Program-made: the position numbers and the translations under genes
Source of the DNA: an uncultured Sphingomonadaceae bacterium
GTDB lineage: Bacteria; Pseudomonadota; Alphaproteobacteria; Sphingomonadales; Sphingomonadaceae
DNA: 34,308 bases
Direction of reading: 5' to 3'
Assembly (NCBI GenBank): GCA_946479505.1
Contig: CAMLGC010000024.1
Span: 1-34,308, forward strand
Notes under the pieces: model-generated
Database searches by the model: none
The model's input: only the letters and a program-made list of their open reading frames with translations
Told to the model about the DNA's origin: nothing
In this document: positions 16,244 through 23,507 of the stretch, in pieces
Numbering within the stretch: the first letter of the stretch is position 1
Layout of the letters: each line of letters begins with the position of its first letter

Positions 16244-16710
16244 CGTCCCACGGCGCGCGCCGCCTCGAGCACCTCCTCGACATGCCCCGGCACGCGCACC
16301 TTGCGCCATGCGCGCGCCAGCTTGCCTTCCGTGTCGAACAGGAAGGTCGACCGGTCGATCCCCATATACTTGCGCCCGTACATCGATTTCTCGATCCACG
16401 ATCCGAACGCTTCGAGCGCCACGCCCTCCTCGTCCGAGGCGAGCGGCACCGTCAGCCCGTATTTTTCAATGAACTTGCGGTGCCTTGCCGGGCTATCCTT
16501 CGATACGCCCAGAACGACGACATCCGCCGCCTTGAACGCGTCGATCCGCTCGCTGAACGCCTGCGCCTCGCGCGTGCAGCCGCTGGTGTCGTCCTTGGGA
16601 TAGAAATAGAGGACCAACGGCGCGCCGACGAAATTGCGCAGCCCCACCGGCCCTCCGTCGGGCATCGTCAGCTCGACATCGGGAAGAGGATCGCCTTGTT
16701 CGAGTGCCAT
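16240..16710 (-). CDS. bcp: Peroxiredoxin, BCP/PrxQ type with a single cysteine
   Basis: A thiol peroxidase of the bacterioferritin comigratory protein group that reduces H2O2 and organic peroxides. The 156-aa protein has the catalytic loop YPKDDTSGCTREAQAF with peroxidatic Cys45. The resolving Cys found at position 50 in Escherichia coli BCP is Gln here, and no other cysteine exists in the protein, so it must work as a 1-Cys enzyme resolved by an outside thiol. The conserved GIDRSTFLFD and WRKVRVPGHVEEVL stretches are present. Its ATG shares one base with the glnE stop (TGATG). Confidence 0.93.
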   Translation of the reverse strand: MALEQGDPLPDVELTMPDGGPVGLRNFVGAPLVLYFYPKDDTSGCTREAQAFSERIDAFKAADVVVLGVSKDSPARHRKFIEKYGLTVPLASDEEGVALEAFGSWIEKSMYGRKYMGIDRSTFLFDTEGKLARAWRKVRVPGHVEEVLEAARAVGR

Positions 16711-19385
16711 CAGCGCGCTCCGATGATTGATTGCCAGCAGGAGCGCACCTCCTGCCGCGTCGCCGCGAGCGTCGCAACCACCTGGTCCCAGGTGTCGAGC
16801 CGCATCGTGCGCGTGACGAGCGCCCGCGTGGCGGGTGCAGGCGGCTCGGCATCGGGCGCGAGCAGCCGCGTCGTCACGAGCAGGCGTGAAAGGAAATCGT
16901 GCGCCTCGCGCAGTCCCGCCGGCATCAGCCCGGTCGCGACGAGGGCGTCGATCGCGCCGCCGAGATGCGAATCGAACGCCGTTCGGTGGACGAGCTGCTG
17001 GACATGCACCGCGAACTCCAGGTCGACCAGCCCGCCGGGCAGCAGCTTGGCGTCGAGCGGGCCCGCGGGCGGCTTGTGCGCTGCCATCTCGTCGCGCATC
17101 GCAGCGGCGTCGGCAGCGATGTCGCGCTTCGGCCGGTTGCCCGCGAGCACCTCGTCGACCACCGCCATCACCGCCGCGCGCGCGTCTGCCGAGCCGAACA
17201 CCGGCCGCACCCGCGTCAGCGCCATGTGCTCCCACGTCCAGGCGCTCTCGCGCTGATAGCGGCCGAAGCCGTCGAGCGAGACCGTCAGCGGCCCCTGATT
17301 GCCCGAGGGCCGCAGCCGCGTGTCGATGTCGTACAGCGGCCCCGCCGCGGTCGGCACCGACAGCGCACCCGACACCCGCTGCGCGAGCCGGTTGTAGTAG
17401 AGCACCGCGCCGAGCGGCTTTCGCCCGTCCGATTCGGCTGCATAGTCCCCCGTGAAGACATAGATCAGATCGAGATCGGAGGCGTGCGTCAGCGCCGCCC
17501 CGCCGAGCCGCCCGAGCGCCAGGATCACGAGCTCGCTTCCGGGCACACGGCCGTGCGCATCCGCGAACGCCTGCACCGTCGCCGCCGCGCCCGCTTGGAT
17601 CGCCGCCTCGGCCAGCCGCGCATAGCCTGCCGATACCTCGAGCGGGTCGCTCGCCCCCGCGACGATCTGCGTGCCGAGCGCGAAGCGCCGTTCGCCGACG
17701 ACGCGGCGGACGCGGTCGAGCAGCGCCTGGTAATCGTCCCCCGCCTCCCCCGCGCGCATCTCGGCGACGAGCGCCTCCACCGTCGGCACCGGATCGAGCG
17801 CCGAGGCGTCGAGCAGCCCGTCGAACAGCTCGGGCCGGCGCCCGAGCGCTTCGGCGAGCGGTGGCGCATGGCACAGGATCGCCCCCAGCAGCCGCGCGAG
17901 CGCGGGCTGCGCCTCGAGCAGACGGAAGAAATTGATCGCGCTCGGCAGCCGCGACAGGATCGCGTCCATCCGTGCGAGCGCGGCATTGGGATCGGGCGCC
18001 TCGCCCAGCGCCGCGACCAGCCCGCCGAGCACATCCTCCAGCGCCGCACGCGCGGCCGGGCTGTGCAGCGCCGGATAGGTCCCCGCACGCCAGCGCTCGA
18101 TCCGCGCCGCGGCTTCACCCGGATCGGCATAGCCCAGCTCGGTCAGCCGCTCGGCGATCTTCGCCGCGTCGCGCGACAGCGTGTCGCCGTCTTCCGGCTC
18201 GAGCGTATCATAGATGCGCGCGGTCGCCTCGACGTGCGGCAGCAGCAGGTCGAGCAGCGCGCGTTCCTCCTCCAGCCCGTGCAGCCGCGCAACGCGGTCG
18301 AGCGCCGCGCCCGAAGGCAGGCTGTGCGTCTGCCGATCGTCTATCATCTGGACGCGGTGCTCGATCGTGCGGAACAGCGTGTAGGCGTCGCTCAGCGCGC
18401 GTCCGTCCTCGGCATCGATCCGGCCGGCCGCCGCCAGCGCGCCGAGCGCGTCGCGCGTCGCGGGCGCGCGCAGCGCGGGGTCGCGGCCGCCATGGATGAG
18501 CTGATGGATCTGCGCGAAGAACTCGCACTCGCGAATGCCGCCGCGCCCGCGCTTGAGGTCGTAGCCGGGGCCGAACGCCTGGCCCTGCGCATGATGGTCG
18601 CGGATGCGCCGGGAGATATGCATGATCTCGCCGATCGCCCCGAAATCGAGCGCACGGCGCCACACGAACGGCCGCACGCCCTCGATGAAGCGTTCGCCGA
18701 GCGCGATGTCGCCGGCGCACGCGCGCGCGCGGATGAAGGCGGCGCGCTCCCAGGCAAGCGCCTGCGATTCGTAATAGCTGAGCGCCGCGCCGATCGGCAG
18801 CGCGATCGGCGTCACCTCGGGCGACGGGCGCAGCCGCAGGTCGACGCGCAGCACATAGCCGTCGGCATCGCGCGCCTGGAGCAGCTCGACCACGCGTCGG
18901 GCGATGCGCACCGCCGCCTCGTCGGGCTCTTCGCGCGGTCGTCGCGGCAGCGTCTCGGGGTCGAAGATCAGGATCGGGTCGATATCGGAAGAATAATTGA
19001 GCTCGCGGCTTCCCTGCTTGCCGAGCGCGATCGCGGCGAAACCGCGCGGCTCGGCGTCGGGCGTCCGCTCGGTGATCGCGGTGCGGATCGCGAGATCGAG
19101 CGCATGATCGGCAAAGTCGGTCAGCGCCGCGGTCACATCCGTCAGGTCGAGCATGCCCGCGAGATCGCCGATTGCGACGAGCAGCGCCATTCGCCGCCGC
19201 GCGACCCTGAGCCGCGTCGCGACGGGGGTGTCGTTCGTCTCGATTTTCGCAGCGTCGAGCCCGGGCCAGCCGCCTTCGCCGAGCCTCGCGGCAAGCGCCG
19301 TTTCGCGGTCGAGCAGCGTTGCCAGAAAGGGAGAATCGGCGCGCGCGCGGGCGACGGCGTCGATGACCCGAGGCGACCTGTTCAT
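16710..19385 (-). CDS. glnE: Bifunctional glutamine synthetase adenylyltransferase/adenylyl-removing enzyme
   Basis: It adenylylates and deadenylylates glutamine synthetase in response to PII, tuning nitrogen assimilation. The 891-aa protein has two nucleotidyltransferase halves. The N-terminal deadenylylation domain carries GSRELNYSSDIDPILIFD with its metal-binding aspartates; the C-terminal adenylylation domain carries GGAALTHASDLDLIYVF. Regulatory helical segments lie between them. RGRGGIRECEFFAQIHQL and LLPGGLVDLEFAVHVQQL are the paired GlnE motifs. I start at the ATG at 19385, seven bases after GGAG; an upstream in-frame start at 19412 lacks a site. It leads the glnE-bcp-DUF455 operon. 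Confidence 0.95.
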   Translation of the reverse strand: MNRSPRVIDAVARARADSPFLATLLDRETALAARLGEGGWPGLDAAKIETNDTPVATRLRVARRRMALLVAIGDLAGMLDLTDVTAALTDFADHALDLAIRTAITERTPDAEPRGFAAIALGKQGSRELNYSSDIDPILIFDPETLPRRPREEPDEAAVRIARRVVELLQARDADGYVLRVDLRLRPSPEVTPIALPIGAALSYYESQALAWERAAFIRARACAGDIALGERFIEGVRPFVWRRALDFGAIGEIMHISRRIRDHHAQGQAFGPGYDLKRGRGGIRECEFFAQIHQLIHGGRDPALRAPATRDALGALAAAGRIDAEDGRALSDAYTLFRTIEHRVQMIDDRQTHSLPSGAALDRVARLHGLEEERALLDLLLPHVEATARIYDTLEPEDGDTLSRDAAKIAERLTELGYADPGEAAARIERWRAGTYPALHSPAARAALEDVLGGLVAALGEAPDPNAALARMDAILSRLPSAINFFRLLEAQPALARLLGAILCHAPPLAEALGRRPELFDGLLDASALDPVPTVEALVAEMRAGEAGDDYQALLDRVRRVVGERRFALGTQIVAGASDPLEVSAGYARLAEAAIQAGAAATVQAFADAHGRVPGSELVILALGRLGGAALTHASDLDLIYVFTGDYAAESDGRKPLGAVLYYNRLAQRVSGALSVPTAAGPLYDIDTRLRPSGNQGPLTVSLDGFGRYQRESAWTWEHMALTRVRPVFGSADARAAVMAVVDEVLAGNRPKRDIAADAAAMRDEMAAHKPPAGPLDAKLLPGGLVDLEFAVHVQQLVHRTAFDSHLGGAIDALVATGLMPAGLREAHDFLSRLLVTTRLLAPDAEPPAPATRALVTRTMRLDTWDQVVATLAATRQEVRSCWQSIIGAR

Positions 19386-19464
19386 GCGATGCTCCGCGCA
19401 ATGAAGATTCAAATGAAGTCAAAAACCGAGAAACTATCGTCGATTTCAACCGTTTTTACCGACC

Positions 19465-19656
19465 ATGACCAAGATGTCCGCCTTGACGAACGAGAAAAAG
19501 CGTCCCCACGGCGACGTTGTCCGGCGCCCGCGCACGGTCGATGGGATCGGCAGCGCGCTCCGCAACGCCTTCTGCGCCGATGCCTCCGCCCTGCCTGCGG
19601 ACATGCGCGCGATGCTGTGTACGCTCGAGGCGAGCTCGGGCAACAGCCGGGCCTGA
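19465..19656 (+). CDS. NepR-like small protein (possible second anti-sigma factor)
   Basis: A 63-aa protein (start at 19465, or Met4 at 19474). Its core IGSALRNAFCADASALPADM can be aligned with the true NepR of this locus (MGSALRSVYQRTVEEKIPPEM): the GSALR helix, an aromatic three positions later, then a Pro-x-acidic-Met turn and a Leu-rich second helix (RAMLCTLE). These are the two helices by which NepR grips its sigma factor. The gene stands alone on the plus strand, divergent from glnE and convergent with ecfG, whose stop is nine bases away. No strong ribosome binding site is visible, so expression is unproven. The assignment to the NepR family is by eye and moderate. Confidence 0.6.
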   Translation: MTKMSALTNEKKRPHGDVVRRPRTVDGIGSALRNAFCADASALPADMRAMLCTLEASSGNSRA

Positions 19657-19666
19657 ACGCCCGGCT
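19645..19666. terminator. Hairpin between the convergent NepR-like ORF and ecfG
   Basis: AGCCGGGC (19645-19652) and GCCCGGCT (19659-19666) form a perfect 8-bp stem with a six-base loop. It overlaps the ends of both genes, as expected of a shared bidirectional terminator. No T-run follows on either strand. Confidence 0.45.
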
Positions 19667-20304
19667 CAGCCGCGGTCGCGGCTCAGATCGTCGACCTCGC
19701 CCATGATCGTGTCGAGCGCGGTCTTGCCGTGCTCGTTGCGATGGTCACGCCGCGACGACAGCGATCCGTCGCTCATGATGTTCTCGAGCGCGACGCGCCC
19801 GCGCGCGACGCGGCTCTTGATCGTGCCGACGGCGACGCCGCAGATTTCCGCGGCCTCCTCATAGGCGAACCCGCCCGCGCCGACCAGGATCAGCGCCTCG
19901 CGCTGGGGCTGCGGCAGATGGAGCAGCGCGCGCTGCATATCGCCGAGCTCGACGTGACGATCCTGGCTGGCGGGCGCCGCGAGGATACGATCGGCGACCA
20001 GATCGTCCCACTCGCCCTTGAAGCGCGCGCGGCGCATTTGCGAAAGATAGAGGTTGCGCAGGATGATGAAGGTCCAGGCGCGCATGTTGGTGCCCGCCTG
20101 AAAGCGCTTGCGCGCCGCCCACGCCTTCATCAGCGTTTCCTGGACGAGATCGTCCGCGAGGTCGCGGTTTCCCGACAGCGATCGCCCGAAGGCGCGCAGG
20201 TGCGGGATGACCTGCGCGAGCTGCTGCTTGAATTCGGGATCCGACAAGGCGACGTGCTCGGTCTCCCCGGCCTTGGTCGGCTCGCGCTTGTCGGAATCAG
20301 TCAT
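19666..20304 (-). CDS. ecfG: ECF sigma factor EcfG (general stress response)
   Basis: The extracytoplasmic-function sigma factor of the alphaproteobacterial general stress response, held by NepR and released when phosphorylated PhyR captures NepR. The 212-aa protein has region 2 with LADDLVQETLMKAW and AWTFIILRNLYLSQMRR, and region 4 with REALILVGAGGFAYEEAAE and the recognition helix GVAVGTIKSRVARGR. I start at the ATG at 20304 (MTDSDKREP); the frame runs to 20397 but lacks a site. It is transcribed in the same direction as the 44-aa membrane gene and phyR, whereas nepR lies on the other strand, so ecfG and nepR are not in one operon here. Confidence 0.92.
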   Translation of the reverse strand: MTDSDKREPTKAGETEHVALSDPEFKQQLAQVIPHLRAFGRSLSGNRDLADDLVQETLMKAWAARKRFQAGTNMRAWTFIILRNLYLSQMRRARFKGEWDDLVADRILAAPASQDRHVELGDMQRALLHLPQPQREALILVGAGGFAYEEAAEICGVAVGTIKSRVARGRVALENIMSDGSLSSRRDHRNEHGKTALDTIMGEVDDLSRDRG

Positions 20305-20406
20305 AAGGTCCGTTCGTTCGGGAGTGCCGCCACCCGCGGCAGGCTGACCGGCAAAATAGGGGGATGCCGTGGCGAATGCCAGCGGCGTGTAGCGCATGGC
20401 CGACGA

Positions 20407-20541
20407 TCAGGTGAACAGGAACCAGTAGATCACGATCAGCACCACCAGCGAAATGCCGAGGATGTACCGCGTCATGTGCGGGGTGGCCCCCGCACGCGCG
20501 CGTTCGGTATCGACGTGGATCTTTTCGTTTTCGTCAGCCAT
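20407..20541 (-). CDS. 44-aa single-pass membrane microprotein between phyR and ecfG
   Basis: ATG at 20541, stop at 20407. The protein starts MADENEKIHVDTERARAG, a charged cytoplasmic N-terminus, and ends in a hydrophobic helix (about 26-44, YILGISLVVLIVIYWFLFT). GGAG stands about 12 bases before the ATG. It belongs to no family I recognise. Its place inside a stress-response locus, with ecfG 102 bp downstream, suggests a membrane-linked accessory of that response, but this is inference from position only. Confidence 0.65.
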   Translation of the reverse strand: MADENEKIHVDTERARAGATPHMTRYILGISLVVLIVIYWFLFT

Positions 20542-20549
20542 GCGTGGTC

Positions 20550-20574
20550 AACGCTCCAGACTCGTTTAGGCTCC
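20550..20574 (-). promoter_or_regulatory. Weak EcfG-type promoter candidate before the microprotein and ecfG
   Basis: Read on the minus strand: GGAGCC, 15 bases, CGTT. It differs from the other EcfG candidates by one base in the -35 box and has the same spacing. The -10 element ends nine bases before the microprotein ATG, so a transcript would be nearly leaderless. It would give EcfG autoregulation if real. Confidence 0.3.
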
Positions 20575-20593
20575 GTATCGTTTTGCTGCCGGC

Positions 20594-21397
20594 TCAGCGA
20601 GCCGGCACCGTCGCCTGATCGAAGAACAGCGCCTGGCTGATCGCGGCCTTCACCGTCGAGCGCTGGAACGGCTTGGTGATGAGGAAGGTCGGCTCGGGCC
20701 GCTCGCCGGTCAGCAGCCGCTCGGGGAAAGCGGTGATGAAGATCACCGGCACCGAGAATTCGGCGAGGATGTCCTTGACCGCGTCGATTCCCGAGCTGTC
20801 GTCGGCGAGCTGGATGTCGGCGAGCACCAGCCCCGGGCGGTCCTCCATCGCCAGCGCCACCGCCTCGTCGCGCGTCACCGCGACCCCGGTGACATCGTGG
20901 CCAAGGTCGCGCACGATCCCCTCGATATCCATCGCGATGATCGGCTCATCCTCGATGATGAGCACCCGCGCGCGCGTCTGCTGCTCGATCTCCGCCAGCG
21001 CCTGGCCGACGAGCTTCTCGACCTCGTCGCTGTCCACCTCGATCAGATAGGCGGTGTCCTCGGGCGTGAAGCCCTCCATCGCCGTCAGGAGCAGCGCCTG
21101 CCGCGACAACGGGGTCATCCGCGCGAGCCGTGCGCGCGCGACCGCTTCGGCGGTGTCGCCGTCGTTCATCTCGTCATGGTCCGGCTCGTCGCCGTTGGTC
21201 GAGCTCCAGATCGCCTGGAACGTTCGATACAGCCCGAGCCGCGGGTCGACGTCACGGGGAAATTGGTCGGGCGCCGCGACGATCGTCTCGAGCGTGGCGC
21301 GGACATACCGGTCGCCGTGGCTCTGGCTGCCCGTGAGCGCACGGCCGTAGCGCCGCAAAAAAGGAAGGTGCGGTGCGAGCTGCTGTCCAAGCGACAT
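20594..21397 (-). CDS. phyR: PhyR response regulator (anti-anti-sigma factor)
   Basis: The central switch of the general stress response. The 267-aa protein has an N-terminal sigma-like domain (about 1-140) that mimics EcfG but does not bind promoters, and a C-terminal receiver domain. Receiver residues are in place: acidic pocket Glu149/Asp150 (LIIEDEP), phospho-acceptor Asp194 (LADIQLADD), Thr222 (FITAFPE) and Lys242 (ITKPF). On phosphorylation the two halves open and the sigma-like domain sequesters NepR. The ATG at 21397 gives the usual start MSLGQQLAPHLPFLRRYGRA. It is divergent from nepR across a 240-bp gap. Confidence 0.96.
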   Translation of the reverse strand: MSLGQQLAPHLPFLRRYGRALTGSQSHGDRYVRATLETIVAAPDQFPRDVDPRLGLYRTFQAIWSSTNGDEPDHDEMNDGDTAEAVARARLARMTPLSRQALLLTAMEGFTPEDTAYLIEVDSDEVEKLVGQALAEIEQQTRARVLIIEDEPIIAMDIEGIVRDLGHDVTGVAVTRDEAVALAMEDRPGLVLADIQLADDSSGIDAVKDILAEFSVPVIFITAFPERLLTGERPEPTFLITKPFQRSTVKAAISQALFFDQATVPAR

Positions 21398-21510
21398 GAT
21401 GTGCGGAATCTCCTAGCAAAAGCATTGCTCTTGTGGGAGTGGCCTCCCCCCATTGCAATCGGTTTCGAAAGCGCGGTTGGTGATTGTAGATCGAAACCCG
21501 CGCCGGTGCG

Positions 21511-21535
21511 GGAACCAACGAGAGTGTATTTGGTT
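21511..21535 (+). promoter_or_regulatory. EcfG-type promoter upstream of nepR
   Basis: GGAACC (21511-21516), 15 bases, GGTT (21532-21535), directed at nepR with a leader of about 95 bases. It fits the published EcfG consensus GGAAC-N16/17-CGTT except for the first base of the -10 box, and would give autoregulation of nepR and the kinase-like gene. The same 240-bp gap also holds a 7-bp dyad, GGTTTCG (21461-21467) and CGAAACC (21492-21498), of unknown role. I see no matching motif facing phyR. Confidence 0.6.
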
Positions 21536-21637
21536 TCATGGGTTCTCCGCATGTACGTGCATGGCGGTGCCGCTGCGCACGCCACGCCCGGTAATTGGTG
21601 ACTGATTGGCCGGCAACCGCCGGAAGCCTGAGGGGGG

Positions 21638-21811
21638 ATGACGTTGGGTTCGGACCGTAGCACGCCGAAGGAGCCGCCGGCCAAGGCGGCCTCGACAGCG
21701 AAGGGGCAGGGTAAACAGGACATGGGCTCGGCCTTGCGGTCGGTCTACCAGCGGACGGTCGAGGAGAAGATTCCGCCCGAGATGCTCGACCTGCTGGGCA
21801 AGCTGGGATAA
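21638..21811 (+). CDS. nepR: Anti-sigma factor NepR
   Basis: A 57-aa protein, too short for standard ORF cut-offs. The first 28 residues are a disordered Lys/Ala-rich tail. The core DMGSALRSVYQRTVEEKIPP followed by EMLDLLGKL is the NepR signature, two helices that wrap around EcfG or, when PhyR is phosphorylated, its sigma-like domain. The ATG at 21638 directly follows a run of G (AGGGGGG), so spacing is short; a later in-frame ATG at residue 29 would remove the tail. It is followed after 11 bases by the sensor-kinase-like gene, presumably in one transcript. Confidence 0.92.
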   Translation: MTLGSDRSTPKEPPAKAASTAKGQGKQDMGSALRSVYQRTVEEKIPPEMLDLLGKLG

Positions 21812-21822
21812 TCCTTGCTGCG

Positions 21823-23412
21823 ATGCGCGCTTCCAGAGAGGAGGGCGAGCGCGCCGCTGCCGCGTCGCGCCTCGCCAGATTACCGACCGGTGCCAAGCTC
21901 TTCCTGATTCTGAGCGCGGCGCTGCTTCCGCTCGCCGCGATCGCATTGTTCGCGACGCTGCAAACCAACCGCACCGCCGACGACGAGGCCCGCGCGCAGC
22001 TTCGCGTCGCGGTCACCGAAAGCTCGCGTGCGCTCGGCATCGAGATGATCGGCGACATGACCGCGCTGCGCGTCGCGCTCAACGCGCTCGATGTCGATCC
22101 CGCCGACGCGCCGAGCTGCGCGCGCGTGCAGGGCGTGTTCGCGCAGCAGCTCGCGGCGGGCGGCCGGTTCATGATCGCCGACCGGCTCGGGCGGGTGCTG
22201 TGCGGCAGCAATCTCGGCAAGGGACTCGCTCTCGACGCGCCGTCGGCCGCCGGACCGATCCTGGCGCGGATCGTGCCCGAACGCGGGATCGTGCTGTCGA
22301 TGACGGGCACCAGCGGCGTCACGACCGCGAGCGCCTATTTCCCGATCGGCATGCTCGCGACGATCGGCCGGCCGAGCGGCTTCACCCCTGCTTACGGTGC
22401 CGAGATCGAGCGCGGCAACGCGGCGCTCGTCCTCCAGGAACTCCCCACCCGCGGCCCGCTCGACCGCCGCGAACATATGCGCGCGCCGGTCGGTATCGGC
22501 GATCTCTTCCTCGAGATGACCGTGCGCAATGTCCCCATTTCGTCGCCGCTGCTGATCGCGATGCTGCTGCCGGTCCTGATGTGGATCGCGGCTGCGGGCA
22601 TCACCTGGATCGTCGTCGATCGGCTGATGGTCTATCCATTGCGGCGCCTGCGGGCGAACATCGCCGCCTACCAGCCGGGCGAGGAGATCGACACCGCCGA
22701 AATTCGCTCGATCCCGTCGCAGGAGATGCGCGAGCTGGGCGAGACCTTCCGCACGATCAGCCGCACGGTCGCGCTGCACGAGGCCGACCTCGCCGAAGGG
22801 CTGATCCGCCAGACCAAGCTCACGCGCGAGGTCCACCACCGCGTCAAGAACAACCTCCAGGTGATCGCCAGCCTCATCAACTTCCACGCCCGCGGGGCCC
22901 GTTCGCCCGACGCGAGCGCGGCCTATTCGTCGATCCAGCGCCGCGTCGACGCGCTCGCGGTCGTCCACCGCAACCATTTCGCCGAGCTGGAGGAGAATCG
23001 CGGGCTCAGCCTGCGCTCGGTGATCGGCGAGCTCGCGTCGAACATCCGCGCCACCGCGCCCGACGAATCGGCGCATATGGGGATCGTGCTCGATCTCGAA
23101 TCGTTCCTCGTCAACCAGGACGTCGCGGTGGCGGTTGCCTTTCTCGTCACCGAGATCGTCGAGCTCTGCCTGCTGTGCAGCCCGGACGCGCAGATTCGGA
23201 TCTCGGCACGCGCGGAGGAGGACGTGCCCGGCCGCGCGGTCCTGCGCGTGAGCTCGCCCGCGCTGATCGCCTGCACGATGCTCCAGACCGCGATCGACGA
23301 GCGTTACGGCCGCGTCATGGAAGGGCTGTCGCGACAGCTCCGCTCCCAGCTCCACCACGAGGACATGACGGGTGCTTTCGAAATCTCGATCGCGGTCACC
23401 GGCCGCGACTGA
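21823..23412 (+). CDS. PhyP/PhyK-like sensor kinase homologue with degenerate ATPase domain
   Basis: A 529-aa membrane sensor. Transmembrane helices lie at about 25-47 and 243-266, with a periplasmic sensor region between them and a HAMP-like stretch after (VVDRLMVYPLRRLRANI). The HisKA_2-type dimerisation helix reads REVHHRVKNNLQVIASLI, with the acceptor His at 338 or 339. The ATPase half is odd: where active members have an Asn in the N-box (TELVxNA), this one reads VTEIVELCLLC, and no DNGxG motif follows. This pattern suggests a phosphatase or scaffold acting on PhyR, as described for PhyP of sphingomonads, rather than a normal kinase. It follows nepR after 11 bases and ends in an intrinsic terminator. 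Confidence 0.85.
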   Translation: MRASREEGERAAAASRLARLPTGAKLFLILSAALLPLAAIALFATLQTNRTADDEARAQLRVAVTESSRALGIEMIGDMTALRVALNALDVDPADAPSCARVQGVFAQQLAAGGRFMIADRLGRVLCGSNLGKGLALDAPSAAGPILARIVPERGIVLSMTGTSGVTTASAYFPIGMLATIGRPSGFTPAYGAEIERGNAALVLQELPTRGPLDRREHMRAPVGIGDLFLEMTVRNVPISSPLLIAMLLPVLMWIAAAGITWIVVDRLMVYPLRRLRANIAAYQPGEEIDTAEIRSIPSQEMRELGETFRTISRTVALHEADLAEGLIRQTKLTREVHHRVKNNLQVIASLINFHARGARSPDASAAYSSIQRRVDALAVVHRNHFAELEENRGLSLRSVIGELASNIRATAPDESAHMGIVLDLESFLVNQDVAVAVAFLVTEIVELCLLCSPDAQIRISARAEEDVPGRAVLRVSSPALIACTMLQTAIDERYGRVMEGLSRQLRSQLHHEDMTGAFEISIAVTGRD

Positions 23413-23433
23413 TTCGGACGGTTGACCGCGTTC

Positions 23434-23466
23434 CCGGCATACCGATCACGCCGGTACATTTTTTTT
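23434..23466 (+). terminator. Intrinsic terminator after the kinase-like gene
   Basis: Two alternative 5-bp stems are possible: CCGGC/GCCGG (23434-23438 with 23450-23454) or TACCG/CGGTA (23440-23444 with 23452-23456). Eight T follow at 23459-23466. It closes the nepR transcript just before the next EcfG-type promoter. Confidence 0.7.
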
Positions 23467-23476
23467 GAAGGGGGCC

Positions 23477-23501
23477 GGAACCACCATTGTCGGTGGACGT
23501 T
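23477..23501 (+). promoter_or_regulatory. EcfG-type promoter of the candidate small RNA and entericidin gene
   Basis: GGAACC (23477-23482), 15 bases, CGTT (23498-23501), a full match to the EcfG consensus. It begins 11 bases after the T-run of the preceding terminator and points to the C-rich hairpins at 23511-23605. The predicted transcript start is near 23508. Confidence 0.65.
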
Positions 23502-23507
23502 TTGAAT

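Noticed and set aside
16899..19706. 935-aa open frame on the plus strand
   Set aside because: It lies antisense across glnE, whose domains and motifs are clear; composition is Arg/Glu-rich without family features.
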